Positions 37,678 through 50,212 of a DNA stretch of 64,000 nt are shown here, one piece after another (position 1 is the stretch's first letter; each line of letters begins with the position of its first letter). Location: positions 3,676,001 through 3,740,000 of the forward strand of contig JAZARR010000212.1 in assembly GCA_037389465.1 (NCBI GenBank), read 5' to 3'. The position numbers were made by a program, and so were the translations under genes. The notes under the pieces are model-generated. The model searched no databases. It saw only the letters and a list, made by a program, of their open reading frames with translations, and was not told where the DNA came from. The stretch is from Baylisascaris procyonis (taxonomy: Eukaryota; Nematoda; Chromadorea; Rhabditida; Ascarididae).

Positions 37678-40600
37678 ATGTCAACTGGACGTGTGAGTGG
37701 AGTAGGGAATGAGGGTGTGAATGTTTCATCAACAAAGGGTAAGGCGACCAGCGAGGGTACACGGGCAACAATTTTCGAAGGAGGAGCCACAACTAGAGTT
37801 TCTGAGGGAAGTGATGGAGGAGTGAATGGAGCGACAACTGTTGGGATTCGAATCACGAAGTCGCAACTGAAAAAGGTGAGCTTTTGCATAGTCATCATAA
37901 GTTTCAGTTTTTTTCCGTTAGCTGTTCGTCGCATTCCCTCGTATTAGTTCGCTTGTCTTGTCGAAGTGACTGCGAGTGGACTTACCGATTTTATTTCAGT
38001 GCAGTTAGCATAGCTCTTTCTATCGTTTTTGTCGTCCTCAAGGCTTGTTGCTGTACAAAAATGTATCTTTGATTTCAATTTTTCATATAGTCTTTTTTTT
38101 GCGATGGCGTTCTCTGGGTTGCACTCGTTTATAAATGCTGCTGTTAATTCCTTTTTGAGTATGTTTGTTTCATAGTGCTTTTTAATGGGTTTTTTAACCG
38201 TTACGCTGAATGGACTGATAAGCAGAATGATGCGGATTTGAGGGTATCGTCTTCAAGGCTGCATTTCCACTTACTGCATTCGTTTTCAGGATTATTCGTG
38301 AAAATTTTTCAGAACTCCCCTATCCTTTTTTTTTCCAGCGGAAAATAAGGTTCCATTTAAAGGGGCTTCTTTCAAGGAGCATTTTAAGCATCTTGTGTCG
38401 CTTCATCATGTTTTGCTTTACATCGCAAGAGTCTCTATTCGCCGTCATATATTCCTTGAAGTTTTCCTGGCAACATTAAAGCTGTGCCAAGTTGATATAG
38501 ATCGGCGCAAATCGGAGGTCGTATTAGGGGTGGTCGACTGCTTACGTTATTGCATTGTAAGTGAAATGTCTTTACTCTTTCATCATGAGACATGTGCATT
38601 TAGACATTTAGACATAGGCACCACGTGCAATCGGTCTAGTGATGTTTCAACGTGCCAATAACATAGTTACCACATTCCATACTTGAGCAAAAAAAAGCCC
38701 ATTCTACGTCATTTTTTCTTGTGCGCTAACTTTTTTTTTTTTAGATTGAAACGGTACATCGCTAATTCATCTCATTAATAAATGCCTATGTTTTAAGCAG
38801 TTGAGTGTTTTGTTTTAATTATTAGTTTTTTGGGTCCTATTTTTTGAATGATATAGCTGTTCGAGAATGCAGACACCGTTTAAATTAGTTGCATTTCTTA
38901 GTTTTTCAAGTATAGGAATATTGTTTCGCCATATCGGTTTGATTTTTTCTTTTTTTTTTTTGGCAGAGCGACTTCTTTTTGCCATCCTCTACTCACGATC
39001 TTCGTCTTTCAAGGTAGGGACGGGGTCAGTTTTTCTTGGTTTCCAGTTTCCGTCTTCAATTTCTTCTCATTTCATCCTACCGAGCCACAATCCTCCTCAG
39101 TTCAGAATCTTGATGCTAAGTACAGGTTATTACTAGTCTCATTTGCTTTTGTTTAGCACAGCATATACAGGCTCACTTCCATAGGTTAATGTTCAACGAT
39201 AGCGTATTAATTGTAATGAGTCATGTATGTCGTGCATTGTTGTTTCTTTTTAGATCATGCCAATGCCTTTTCACGAAAATGCTGGTGATTGTCGCAATTT
39301 TGATTATCTTTTAGGAGTGAACTTGAATATAAGCCTGCAATTTAGAATAACACAAATTTTTTGATCTTATGAGTCAGGATAACTTTCTTTTCTAATTAGC
39401 GTTGATCGATTGTATGCAGATCCGTATTGTATGCACCTGTTCTGTGTATTCGAAAAGTTATGAAAAAAAAAATTATTTCTTTGATATGTTGTAAATTTGA
39501 CTAAGTTTCATATTTATAATTTTTATTTTCTCAAAAAAAAGAAAAAAAGAAGAGAAACTAAAACTCAGTGAGATGGAAAGAACAAGCTTTAGATATTGAA
39601 GAATGATAATCGACATGCCGTAAACAAATGATTTGACTAGTTGTCAGTTTATTTCCCACATTTCAGATGTTGATGAAGCATAGCATGAGCAAAGGAGGAT
39701 GTACAGAGGAGTGCAAAAAGCGGGAATTGCAATGGCAGGAAGAGAAACGCAGATTTGTAGGTTTTTTAGCTCTTGATTTCCATGCAAATTTTTATTTTTT
39801 ATTTTTTTGCTCTTGGTTTATTTTTAAAGAATTTCTAGCTTCAAAGATTTTACGTGGAATCGAAATCAAGATCCACGGTAATGTAAATGTCAGCATTCTT
39901 TAAAGGGCTTCGGACATCAACGTCGTTTAAATCACTCGGCGATCAGAGTGGGATTCCATTTAAGTGTTGCATCAATATAACACTCATTTGAAGATTACTC
40001 GCTTTGTTAACATTATTTATTTACTTCAAGCTAGCATTGCTTACCTCTTTACGATTGTTGGTAAGTCTACGTTTTTACATTGCTTACTTTACTGTTCTTA
40101 ACGGAGAAGCGAGGGAAGTAAACGATGCTTCTAGCCAGTTTTTCCTGCAATACGACAAAGCTGCTTCTGTGAGGATGGTGAATATGATCGCTTCCCGCGG
40201 GATCACGGGTAAATCACCGTACATAGTTTATCTTGCCTTTGGCTACTTTTCCTCGAAGGCGAGGTTGTTTACCTGCAAGCGGTTGCTCTCTTTCGCCGAG
40301 ATCGGCTATAGAGGCGTCGGCGGCGAAAGGGAGCAACCTCACCCTGTCACCAAACAGCACAGGGACGTACCCATAAAGCCCTTTATATATCCCGGAGGGA
40401 AGGATAAGAGGGGATAACGAAAAAACTTGGAAGTTCTGATTGTTTATAGGAAAATTTTATTTCGGGAGGATTTGTCCAAAGGAAGGTTAAAAAGTTTACA
40501 GGTTTTGGAATGTTGCTTACCTACAAGTTATTGTGTTTTTCAGTTGTGTTGCTAAAAGGTTTAGTCGGCATGTTACACCGGCTTCTTTTCTTTCCGTTTC

Positions 40601-43600
40601 GTAAAACGCTGTTTAGATTTCCCCAATAGACACCAATTTTTTTCACTTTTTTTTTTTTTTAGAATGCAAACGCAAAATTGCAAGTACTTCTAGGCGCTTT
40701 CTATGTAACTAAATCGACTCAAGAAGGAGGAATTCTTGGAAAATAAATCGGACCCGCTTGCATACCGTCTTCGAATCGATTCCTTATAAACTTTCATTTT
40801 GCTTTTCATCTAAATAGTTTTTAGGTGCCTTTTACAAACTGCTACAACGACTAACAATGAAGTCAACTTTTCCATATTGTGTTCAGTTGAATTATTTTAG
40901 GAGAAAGAAATGAAAGACCAAATGGCTAAGCTGAAGTTGGTTGCGCTGAATGTGAAATGGATAGCAGAAATGGTTGCCGAGAAGCTTCCCAACTCGGCGG
41001 TTAATTTTGCTGCCTTTATATTTTTCAGAGATTTTTATTTGTTTACGTATAATGATTGAGATGCATTTACCTTCTCTTTTTTTCATTCAAAAGCTTATTA
41101 TTTTTATCAGTCTCAGTGAAATAATGTGGCATCCCTTAAATCAGACCAACTCTAGAGGGGGAGGGAGAGTGTAACCACTGTTTGAGATAAAAAGACGCAT
41201 TAGAGTGAAATCCCGAAGCTTACAAATGAGATTGCAATAAGATTATAGAATGCTGCATCTGTGAAATATGCTTGTATCCCATGGACTTTGTTGCTTCTAC
41301 AGCAGATTTTTCACTCGTTGGCATTCATCGTTTTTGCGCACAAAAGATTTTGGGAAGATGAGTGTTTCTTTTTTGTAAAATCAACGAAAATCATCCTCAA
41401 AAATTTTAATGAGGGCCGCGTTTTTTTCTTTGGCACCCCTTAAGTGCAGCATAGCACTCCGTTGACTTCGTATTTCTGTGTAGTGTTTATTTGATTTTAA
41501 TATGTGCTCATTCCTCTACCTTTTCGTTCTCTTTCTTCATCTTGAGATGGTTCTTATTAAGCCGAACCCCTCGTTATGTGCTGGATTTGAGGGTAAAACA
41601 AATGCTGAAGTAAAACAATGACGTCTTTTTTGACTGCAAATAAATGAGCACTTGGTCGATATCGAGTTATTTGCAGTTGAAGAAACATGTGTATGAGGCG
41701 ATGGAGGTCATGAATGAGATATGTGCATCGAAAGAAACGCATGAAGGCGCGGGTGAACAAGTGCAGGCAAACGGAACTGGGAAGGCTGAGAGCGGGCATT
41801 TACCAGCTTCCTTTTTTGCGTCCACACCGGGAGCTGCGACGAGAGCAGGTAGCGAGCCTTCCACGGCGGACACTATCACAATTCGTGCAGCTGTAGAACT
41901 CGGCGTACTAGGGAACGGTTCAACAAGTAAGACTGTGAACTTTCTTTCCTATCTCGAAATGATTGAAAAAACCATAGAATTATTTTCTTTTGGTTATATG
42001 CGTGCATGGCGATGAAAGTTGTTAATTTGCTATCGCTGAACAGTGATTGTAATTTGTTGGTAAATGAGCGCTAATTGGATAGATGTTGCTTAGATAAGTG
42101 TCTAGGCATTTACTTAATTGGCTGGATATACCTCGATGGCCGATAGAATCGCCATAAGCAGATCGTCTCAAAGAATTTTATCGATTTGCCTCCTATAAAC
42201 GATGTTTTGTACTGCCACATTATGACTCGCGGGTGGCTTTTTTCCGCTTATTTATTTTTCCTTCATTTTTGCAGCACTGAAAATAGTTTAACGGATACGA
42301 ATTTAAGTGGAATGTTGGTGAAGAATAGTTCTATTATTTCTTTACCTTATTTCACCAAAGTAATTAGTGAAATATAAATGCGAGGGAATATCTAATATGC
42401 TTTATATTACAGCACAGTGCTGTTTGAAAATATTGTACAAAACACTTTTCTTATTCAGAGATGTATATGAAGTTAATCGTGAACACATCCAATCTCTGAT
42501 ATTGTATTTCCTACGCTCATTCTTCGATCACGCACAAGAGCTAACAGCGCGTCCGTTAATTTACTGTGCGCTTTGATGCTGCTTTTAGATGTGGGTACTG
42601 CTGGTGAGCCAACGAGGAAACGCATATCGGAGGACACAGCAGCGGTGAGGATGGAGGGGATTAAGAAGTGTCGCAAGAACGGCTCACAGGTATCCAATGA
42701 TGGTGCCTTCGTTGACCTCATGGATAACGTCAAACCCCGTGAGGGGGGACAGGAGACTTCGAACGCTCAAACTTCAGGTACGGAAACCGTAATTTTCCTG
42801 TTGTTTTCATTGAAACGATAGGTTTTGAAGGCCATTTTGGCTTGTCCAATGATATGCGTGTATGTATTAGTGCCGTGGAATCCGATTTCTGTAAGCCATT
42901 AGCTCATTAGTTCATGTTTGGCTTGTCCAGTTACGCCGCTGGGTAAGGCCGCTTTGAAACCCGAGGTAGGCATAGCATCCACAGTCCATTGACAAATGGG
43001 TGTCACTAGCCGTGCACAAGTCGGAATGTGTTTGTGCTTTATATTATCGTCTTGCAGATTTTGCAAATATCAGCATGTCATATGTACGGTAGGGGTATAA
43101 TGTGATGTATTGCTAATTATGTTACAAATCATGACATTAGAAAGACGCAAAGTGGTGGGAGAATACTGAATGCTAGGTAAGAGGTTTGATTCATTAAATC
43201 TGTGATAACTGATATTGCTTATCAAAGGGTGAAAATATAAATGATAGACAGCCGTTTTTCATCGAAAAGTCATCTGAGTGGTTGAAAATTCAACGGTTGT
43301 TTTCTATATCTGGCATCTTTCCAACTTTTCAATATTCTCATAAGTGTAGCAGAGTCGTGTATTTTCATGTCACAAATGACCTAATGTCCCTAAGGGGGTG
43401 GAAAAGTTCTGGTAGTTCTGGATGGGTTATATTAGCAGAGTTCGTGAATGCAATTATAGGTTTGATTTGTTTTCTGCAATAACTGTTGCCATTTGAGCAC
43501 TCCATTTGAGGAAAATATCGACACATCTCTAAATAAATAAATAAATAAACAGAACAAAGCCAATTTATTCTATTAGCAACAGGAAGTCAGTTTGCGCCTT

Positions 43601-46600
43601 TTTCGACTTAAATTTTATTGCATTCAGCCGTTTTTTTCTTTTTTCTTAAGAGAAGACATCAATATTTTGAATCGTCTTTACTAGGCTGGAATGATATGAT
43701 AATCAGCAAGAACCTTCCATGGAAATTTTTTGGCGCTTTGTTTAACGAAGTGATTTGGGAGCAGTGGTAAGAAAGGCTGTCTGCTTAGCATTGGATCAGC
43801 TTTTGATATTCCATTTCGACAAATTTTAAAGCCCTCTGGCGACTATTGAGCTTTCTTTGCAGCTTTGCTTCCTATTAAGCTCGCATATAGTGGTGCTTCA
43901 ACGAGTAATTGTAAGTACTTACACAAGGTTAAGATACGGTGAGTAAAAATCAAGAGGCTATTGAAAGCTAACGTCTCCTGGGTTTCTTGTTTCTAGGAAG
44001 TAAAAGTGACAGCTCAAATGATGGCGCTATGATCTTGAGTAGCGGTGACAATGGATGCACGCAGGCTGTAAACCAGGGTTCACCCTCGTGCACTAGCGTG
44101 AGTTTTGCACGGTTTCTGTTCATCGTTGTTAGGCCCAAGCAACCTTGATTTATTTAGAAGTGTATGCGCATCTGGGATGTAAACTCGGTTTGCTAACTCT
44201 TCTATTATTGATGGTCGGAAGTTTATTGTGTTGCTTAAGAAATCAAGAATCTGAGCCATAGTCAAGTAATATGTGCATAAACATCTTTGATTTGCAGAAT
44301 AAGGTGAAAGTTGTTGAATATTTGTCCTATAATGACCTAAAAATTTTCAGCTTTACTCTGTGTTATTGGAAGGATAGAGAAGTCTTTTAGACAGCCCACT
44401 TAGCACTTTATTTTGAGTTGTTATTTGTCTTAGTCGAGAATTGGTTCTGTTCATATGCAGTTGAACGATGCAATGGTAGTAAGAGTGCTCTATTTTCGTA
44501 ACGAGTCGACTGGTGAGATGCATAGGGAGCACCCTCTTCGCCTTCCGATGCTAAACCCATCGACGGATGTGCCGGTGTTGAAGATGGAGCTGGGGAACAG
44601 CCCGCATGGTACGTTACAAGCGTTTTTTTTTTTTAATTCTCAAGTTCCATAAAACGTAAATGCATAACAAAGGGGATGCACGCTTCTTACCGCTTTTTAT
44701 GCATCGGATCTTTTTGCGGCATTAATTCATTCGTATTTAGAAAAGAATTTTATGTCGATTCACGGACTATTGCAATTATGTTTCTTGCTTTTACCATTTT
44801 CTTCATAATATTACATTAACTGATGAGTATTTTTTGACATCCTGAGGTAAGAAGGTTGTTCAGATGTGGCCAGGAACAAGCGAGTGCTGCTGGACGTGCA
44901 ATACGACATTGCGAGCAAAGACCAGGTTTCGCTCTCTTCTTATCTTCTCAATCTGTACCTTTTTTTGTGCATTTTTTGGAAGGGGGGAGTTGAGGAAGAG
45001 AGAGAATCAGCTGTCTTTAGAGTCGGTCTGCAATTTCAAGTTAAGGTTTTATATTTGCTGCTATAGTTAGTGAGCGATGCAGAGATGGTTTCGTTGTCAG
45101 GAAAGGTGCTTTTAAAAAAGGCTTTAGGTGCATTGCTTAACATGATGCATCAATGAGAAGGATGTTTAAATTGACCGAATTAGGTTGCGCCTTTTGTCAG
45201 TTTTTGAAAGTGGTTGTTGATGAAAACGCTCCCATTGTATACGTTTCTTTTGAGGTCTGCTGGGGCTGTCTGGAGGGTTCGTTAAAAATTTCATCGGTAT
45301 CAACGATTGTTACTCGCAAATTTGTTTGGGTGACGGCTTCGATCTTTTTCTGCAGATGCACCAATATAACAGTTATAATAAGATCCGAATTAGATTTAAG
45401 CCATAAAATTTGAGAAAAAGAACGGCTTACAGAAGTTTTATTTCACGACAGTTAGGTACCACGAACGTTAAATGTGCTGAAGTAGTGATGAAAGAAATGC
45501 GAAAATTGCGATATTGCGCAGAAATATTTTATATCCATTTATAGCAAATGCACAGAGAATATTGAAGAGATCTTAAATAGCAAAGGGCGGAAAATGGATA
45601 AAGAATGAATTAAAATTTGAAAAAGTGAAATAGTGGAAGAAGGCTGGAATAGACATATGTGAAGATACGAGATTTAGAAAAGGGCTTAAAACTAATTTTA
45701 AAAACCACATTCATAGGGGATATAATGCGAACCGTACCATGTTGACTGTCGTAATGAAAGTAGTAAAACATAAAGTAGTCACGGTTCTGCCCTTAACCGT
45801 TGCTGCATGGAACGCATAACAGTGTAAGCATGGGAATAGGTCTTACTACAATAGGACATGCTGCGTACTATCTAGTATTAATATTAAAGAAATAACGGAA
45901 ATGTTAATGTAATCACCTCTATCGAATCTGTCCTCGCGACCTTGTCATCCAGTCGCACAGATCTACATTTCTCCATATATTCCGCTCTCGAGAGTGCCGC
46001 AGCCATCGTTGACCAAATATTCTCACCGTCGGGTCTGTTCGGCAGGTTTTTGCTCAACCACGTGGACGCTTCAGGTCGAGAGCTACCCAAGTGGCGAGGC
46101 TTATGGTTCGCCTATTCACCTATCTCGGGGGAACGTTTTGAATATTATATATTTCGTTGCCCTTTGCGTCACAGCCATTCTCTCTTCGCCTGCTTTTGTT
46201 GTTGACCGAATTCTGCTCCGTATGCCGCATTCGCATACGAAGTTGTCGGCGAGGTTCAACTTATGTCCCGTTGACGTAGTTTGCAACTCTTTCTCTGTCT
46301 TGATCGGCAAGGTGGATAGTCATCGAAGGACAAAACTGTTTCCTTTTGTCTTGGTAGATTCACTTCTAGTCCGATGTTCCTGGACTCACTGTGGAGCTGT
46401 TCCACTTTATCCTGCAGTTCTGGCGCGCTAGTGGCAACGATAACGCAGTCGTTTGCAAACAGCAGATGCGTCACTTGCTCGCTGTCGATGGAGATGCTTC
46501 GCTTCCAAACGAAAGAACTGAAGGGTGCATCTAGAGTTGTTGCAAAGAGCTCCGGTGGGATCATATTACCTTGACGTGCTCCTTTTACATGTATTGATAT

Positions 46601-49600
46601 GGCAGGCATAATTGAATTTAATCTCAAGTATTGATATGGCAGGCATAGTTGATTTAAGAGGTACAACCGGCGTTCACTACTTGTAGTAGACCGATCTATG
46701 TTGCATTGATACTGACACTATGTAGAGCGTTGAATCCCGCATTAATCTTCACCAAATCGAATCTTTTCTTGCAATCGACATGCGCGTGACAGACTGGCAG
46801 CTGGAACTCTTTGCATTTTTTTCTGGTAACTAACAGACCACTTGCAGCCCTTGCTTCAACCAACTTGCTTTCTGCTTGTGAGCAGGTCCAGATGTTTGGT
46901 GAGGCGGTTTAGAGTGATACAAGTAAGCGTCCTATATATCTGAGGTAGCAGAACGTGAGTGGCTGCAAGTTGCTGAAGTCTTCAGGATTCCCCTTCCTTG
47001 TTAGCAGTATTCTTCTTGTCTTTCTCGCGACAGGAGTTCTTTCGTCCCTGCAACCCTTGCTGAATCGAGCTGCTAGTGCCTCAGAAAGCTCGGTCCCCCC
47101 GGTTTCTAGATGTTTAAGGCCAATGTAGTTCTTTCCTGGCCACTTATCCATCTCAGATTGCCTAACTGTTGATTGCATCTCGTCCCGCGTAATTTATGGT
47201 GTGGACTCTATCAACATTGGAGTGGGTTTTCGTAACGGCAGTTCTGGAAGAGTGGAGTTCAGTCAGCAGAGATTTCAATCATCCATGCATAGTCTGTTGC
47301 ATCCTTGAGTGCTGTTGGCAGACTTTGCCTCAGACTGACGTCTCTCTCTACGTTCTTTATGCCCGCTTTCTTGATCACTGCCTCTCTGAACTTCCGTTAC
47401 CTGTGGCCATAATTCTCTCCTGTGTTTATCGTCATTTTTCTGCATAGCGCCTTTTCTGCACATCATTATCAACCCATCGGCTTTCATAAGCACCTTTCTT
47501 TTCCATCAGTTGTACTGTTTCAGATGTAATCCGCCGACGATTCTTTAGCTTCGCAGCCGCATTGAAGAGCTTAACTACCTCTCTTTTTTCACTGATGAAT
47601 TTTTTGAAATTCTCATTAACTAATTTCACTGGGTCGATTTGAAGTTCAGTTGACGATATGTTGGCCTTGAAGAGGTTTTGGTTTAAGAGTGTTTTCTACG
47701 GTGTCGTAGGATACGATGCTCATTCACGATTTAACTCGAATTGCTGTGCGAAAATGCCGATGATCTGAATTTGTTATTATGTTCACTCCTTTGAAACGTC
47801 CCTAAATATTTTTGCGGTGCCTGTCAGTGCATAATCGGTTTGATGTACTTTTTTTATCGGGATTTCTCCCTCGTTTCTTGATCCAATACCGAATCGATTT
47901 GTTGAGCATTCTTTACCGATTACTGCATCAAAATCTTCTTGAGCTATGATGTAAGTCGACCTCGCTCCTAGAGCCGCCTCGAGGTCGTCATGAAAGCTTT
48001 CTAGTTGTTTGTCTTCGGCATATAGGGTGGATGCATACGCTTGTAGAGTTTCATCAACCTCACTTTACGCTGGTTTACTTCTAGAACGGCTGCGTATGGC
48101 GGGAGAACTTCGTGTCTTTTTGTAAGCGGTCTTCCTTGGCTTCACAATGAACCCGACCCATCTTATTCTTACTCTGCTGTCTATAGCATTTCCAAGGAGT
48201 ATCGTTTCACCGCCATTCTGTTTCGCCGACAGTTCTTTCATCCTCCTTGTCTCACAATCCGACGGCGTTTTTATGATAGAAGTTTTGCAGTAGTCGATTC
48301 GGATTGCTAGCCCACGTGTCCTATTATTGCATCTGCTAGAAGGATGACTTTCCATCGGCCATTTGGAATTCCTGCTTTGATCGCAAAATATGCTTTTATA
48401 GCCTTTTTGCAATCAAGGAAGACATTCGAAGCAGAGGGAACGGCGTCTCTTTTTTGTCGGACTGTGCTTGCAACCCACAATGTGATCGTTGGGTGTCTAT
48501 GATCATTTTGTAAGGATTGATATGCCATCACCGAACCCAACCACGCCCTGGGGTAAAGCTCGCCGATAGGTTGTCCGCAGCTGCTTATTTGGTATGTTTG
48601 CAGCTGAAGGACATATCTGCCGGCTTTTCCCTCTTTTGCAACCTGAGGACACGCCAGATGACTCCTAGCTGAGTGCGTTGATTTTAGGTTATACTAATGA
48701 ACAAGATTGATTCACAGCCAAGCAGGAGGAGAGAGTGTTACGGACAGACCGAAAGAAAGAGAAAAAAAGCACCATAAAAGAAAAATTTTGCTGCAAAATA
48801 ATTATCAACAAATAGCAATTTAGATGGCCTTTTGCATCTTCTGTTTGCTGCATCGATTTCCTTCTTTCTAACATCTGTTCGTCCCGCATTTCGTCTAGCT
48901 TATCTTTCATTACATTTTTACATAGCTGCTATATTGCGGATTTTAGTTTATCATGTACTTAAAGATACCACAAACCTATTACCATGATTTGCTTGAGTTT
49001 TTTACGAAAACTACAAGTTCCTTACACATTCTTTAGTAAATGCTATTCTAATTCTAAAATTAAGGTTTTTTTTTTAATTAGACTAACAGTAAATGTCTAG
49101 AAATGATAAGAAGAGAGCTGCATTAATAATGCCTGGAGTGTTATATCATAGTTGCTAAGTTATTATTTTATACTACATATGCGTAAAATTACGTATAGTT
49201 GTAATCTATAAAATAAGATGCAGTTATACGTGTAACTCTCATTCTTAGGAATAGATGAAAGCTAGGCAGTGCAGTAAGGACTGAAATATAAAAGGCAAGT
49301 TTAAAATCGAAGATTAGTTCATTTCTGCCGTAGAATGTGTATCAGCTTGAAAGAGGTGAAAAACAAGCGTAGCCAACAACAGCAAACGAAATAATGTTTG
49401 GTAATGTCTTATAAATTGATTAAAAAAAAAAAGCTGTTTTTATGTAGTTGGAGAGGTGTTTATATGACTCGGAAAGAAGGGTTAATTAAAAGAAGTCGCT
49501 TTTAGAAAATGCGTATCTTCTACTATATGCGAAGCATTGCCGAAGCTGTCCCTAGTTATGGCTGGCAAAACGCTTTATGCGCGCCGTGTACAATGGGTCA

Positions 49601-50000
49601 GCGTACTAAGGTGTTGCTCGTCTTCGACCCTCGTAAGCTTTTGATCTTTGCCTTTTTATCGTTATCAGACGTTTTTCAATCGTATTGCTTAAAATGACTT
49701 TCAGGTTGTTTAAATTGTCTAGTTCACATGAATTACCTTCGTTTTCCTTTATTAACTCATCTCCACGCTTTCATTTTGACAGGCATATTTTGTACTTTAT
49801 GCGTACGTGAAAGGCAGATTATAATAATGAGATTTGGTTTAAAGCATCGATGAAATGCAAATCTTTCAGGTCAGAATTTCGATCATGAGGTTCTCTTTGC
49901 GATTGGATACGTGGAGTGTGGTGGAGGTAGACGTGGACGTTGGTCTAACGTTTGTCTCGTCAATATGGGTGGGTGCAGTCGCACCCTTCGTCGTCACTGA
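37678..50000 (+). CDS. coiled-coil protein with fibronectin-III-like C-terminus, 11-exon model
   Basis: Exons: 37678-37875, 39667-39756, 40901-40999, 41677-41926, 42589-42777, 43997-44097, 44461-44608, 44864-44925, 45201-45254, 49506-49632, 49870-50000. All introns are GT-AG and all phases agree, giving 482 residues. Residues 1-58 are Gly/Ser/Thr-rich. About 58-145 is a charged heptad-like helix (QLKK, KKRELQWQEEKRRFEKEMKD, LKKHVYEAMEVM). About 145-300 is low-complexity, with a basic patch (EPTRKR, IKKCRK) that may be nuclear targeting. The C-terminal 170 residues are globular and strand-rich (MVVRVLYF, RVLLDVQYD, IVYVSF, TKVLLVFD, VLFAIGYVE). The YVSF...FYYMR...W...LFAIGYVE...RGRWS order resembles an Fn3 domain. 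Coil plus disorder plus C-terminal Fn3 is the ATF7IP/MCAF layout (cofactor of the H3K9 methyltransferase SETDB1), but the match is structural rather than sequence-level. The intron 45255-49505 contains an antisense RTE relic. Confidence 0.75.
38339..38556 (+). CDS. orphan exon-like segment, possible alternative exon
   Basis: Within the first intron of the coiled-coil gene. The acceptor is TTTTTCCAG|CG and the donor ATT|GTAAGTG, both good. It is open from GAA at 38341 to the donor for 72 codons (NKVPFKGASFKEHFKHLV, RRHIFLEVFLATLKLC), with amino-acid usage that looks protein-like and helical. It ends in the phase required by exon 39667, but it needs a phase-1 exon before it, which the model's first exon does not provide (only an earlier internal GT in that exon would). 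It may be an alternative exon with an unseen partner, a relic, or chance. I do not recognise the peptide. Confidence 0.35.
40281..40338 (+). repeat. 18-bp stem hairpin in a GC-rich intronic patch
   Basis: GGTTGCTCTCTTTCGCCG (40281-40298) and CGGCGAAAGGGAGCAACC (40321-40338) are inverted repeats with one mismatch, which is a G-U pair in RNA, separated by 22 bases. A further short pair, GAGGTTG/CAACCTC, overlaps the outer side. The surrounding 40100-40415 is GC-richer than the intron and open on the plus strand. This may be a non-autonomous foldback element or a structured RNA. The stem is shorter than a typical microRNA precursor. Confidence 0.55.
43531..43549. repeat. (AAAT)n short tandem repeat
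   Basis: Nearly five copies of AAAT in an intron. The 26.99 kb insertion has a similar tail, so this could mark the 3' end of a retroposed fragment, but no body is evident upstream. Confidence 0.8.
45884..48540 (-). mobile_element. degenerate RTE-clade non-LTR retrotransposon
   Basis: Antisense inside the 45255-49505 intron of the coiled-coil gene. Reading the minus strand downward: an endonuclease fragment at 48412-48065 (CETRRMKEL, then VGFIV, like SETRRK...GVGFIV in RTE endonucleases); a linker at 47629-47275 (RRRITSETVQLMEKKGA, like RWERISSETLELI); an RT N-terminal piece at 47178-46909 (ELSEALAARFSKG, ILLTRKGNPEDFSNLQPLTF, like TILLHKKGDKEDLKNYRPITL); the RT palm at 46666-46256 (ARQGNMIPPELFATTL, LLFANDCVIVA); and a C-terminal piece at 46090-45884 ending near WSTMAAALSRAEYMEKC. 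Frames shift several times, and the catalytic Y/FADD box reads FAND, so the element is dead. Its 5' end is uncertain, since the stretch 48413-48540 is not recognisable. Confidence 0.85.
46591..46657. repeat. 37-bp tandem duplication inside the RTE relic
   Basis: GTATTGATATGGCAGGCATA occurs at 46591-46610 and again at 46628-46647, followed in each copy by A/GTTGA. The period is 37 bp. It disrupts the RT frame just before the GARQG motif and is probably a post-insertion slippage event. Confidence 0.9.
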
Positions 50001-50199
50001 GATTTCATGCACGAAGCCGAACGTTTCTCGCAAAGAAGAGCTTGAAAGTAGCCTGTGAATGATTTTATTACAGCTATTGCTGTGGAAAGGGGTCAGTTAC
50101 GCTTTCTTCTTAGACAGCTAGTAAAACTGCATAGAGGCGTATAACGGAGGAGAGACTGAACTAGTTTTGTATTGCGTAATTTTTAGACCTGAGTATAGT

Positions 50200-50212
50200 G
50201 GGGGGGGGGGGG
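50200..50212. repeat. G13 homopolymer
   Basis: Uninterrupted guanine run just downstream of the coiled-coil gene. Confidence 0.9.

Noticed and set aside
46256..47447. Plus-strand open frames between 46.0 and 47.45 kb
   Set aside because: They are complementary to the RTE relic, whose RT and linker motifs read on the minus strand.
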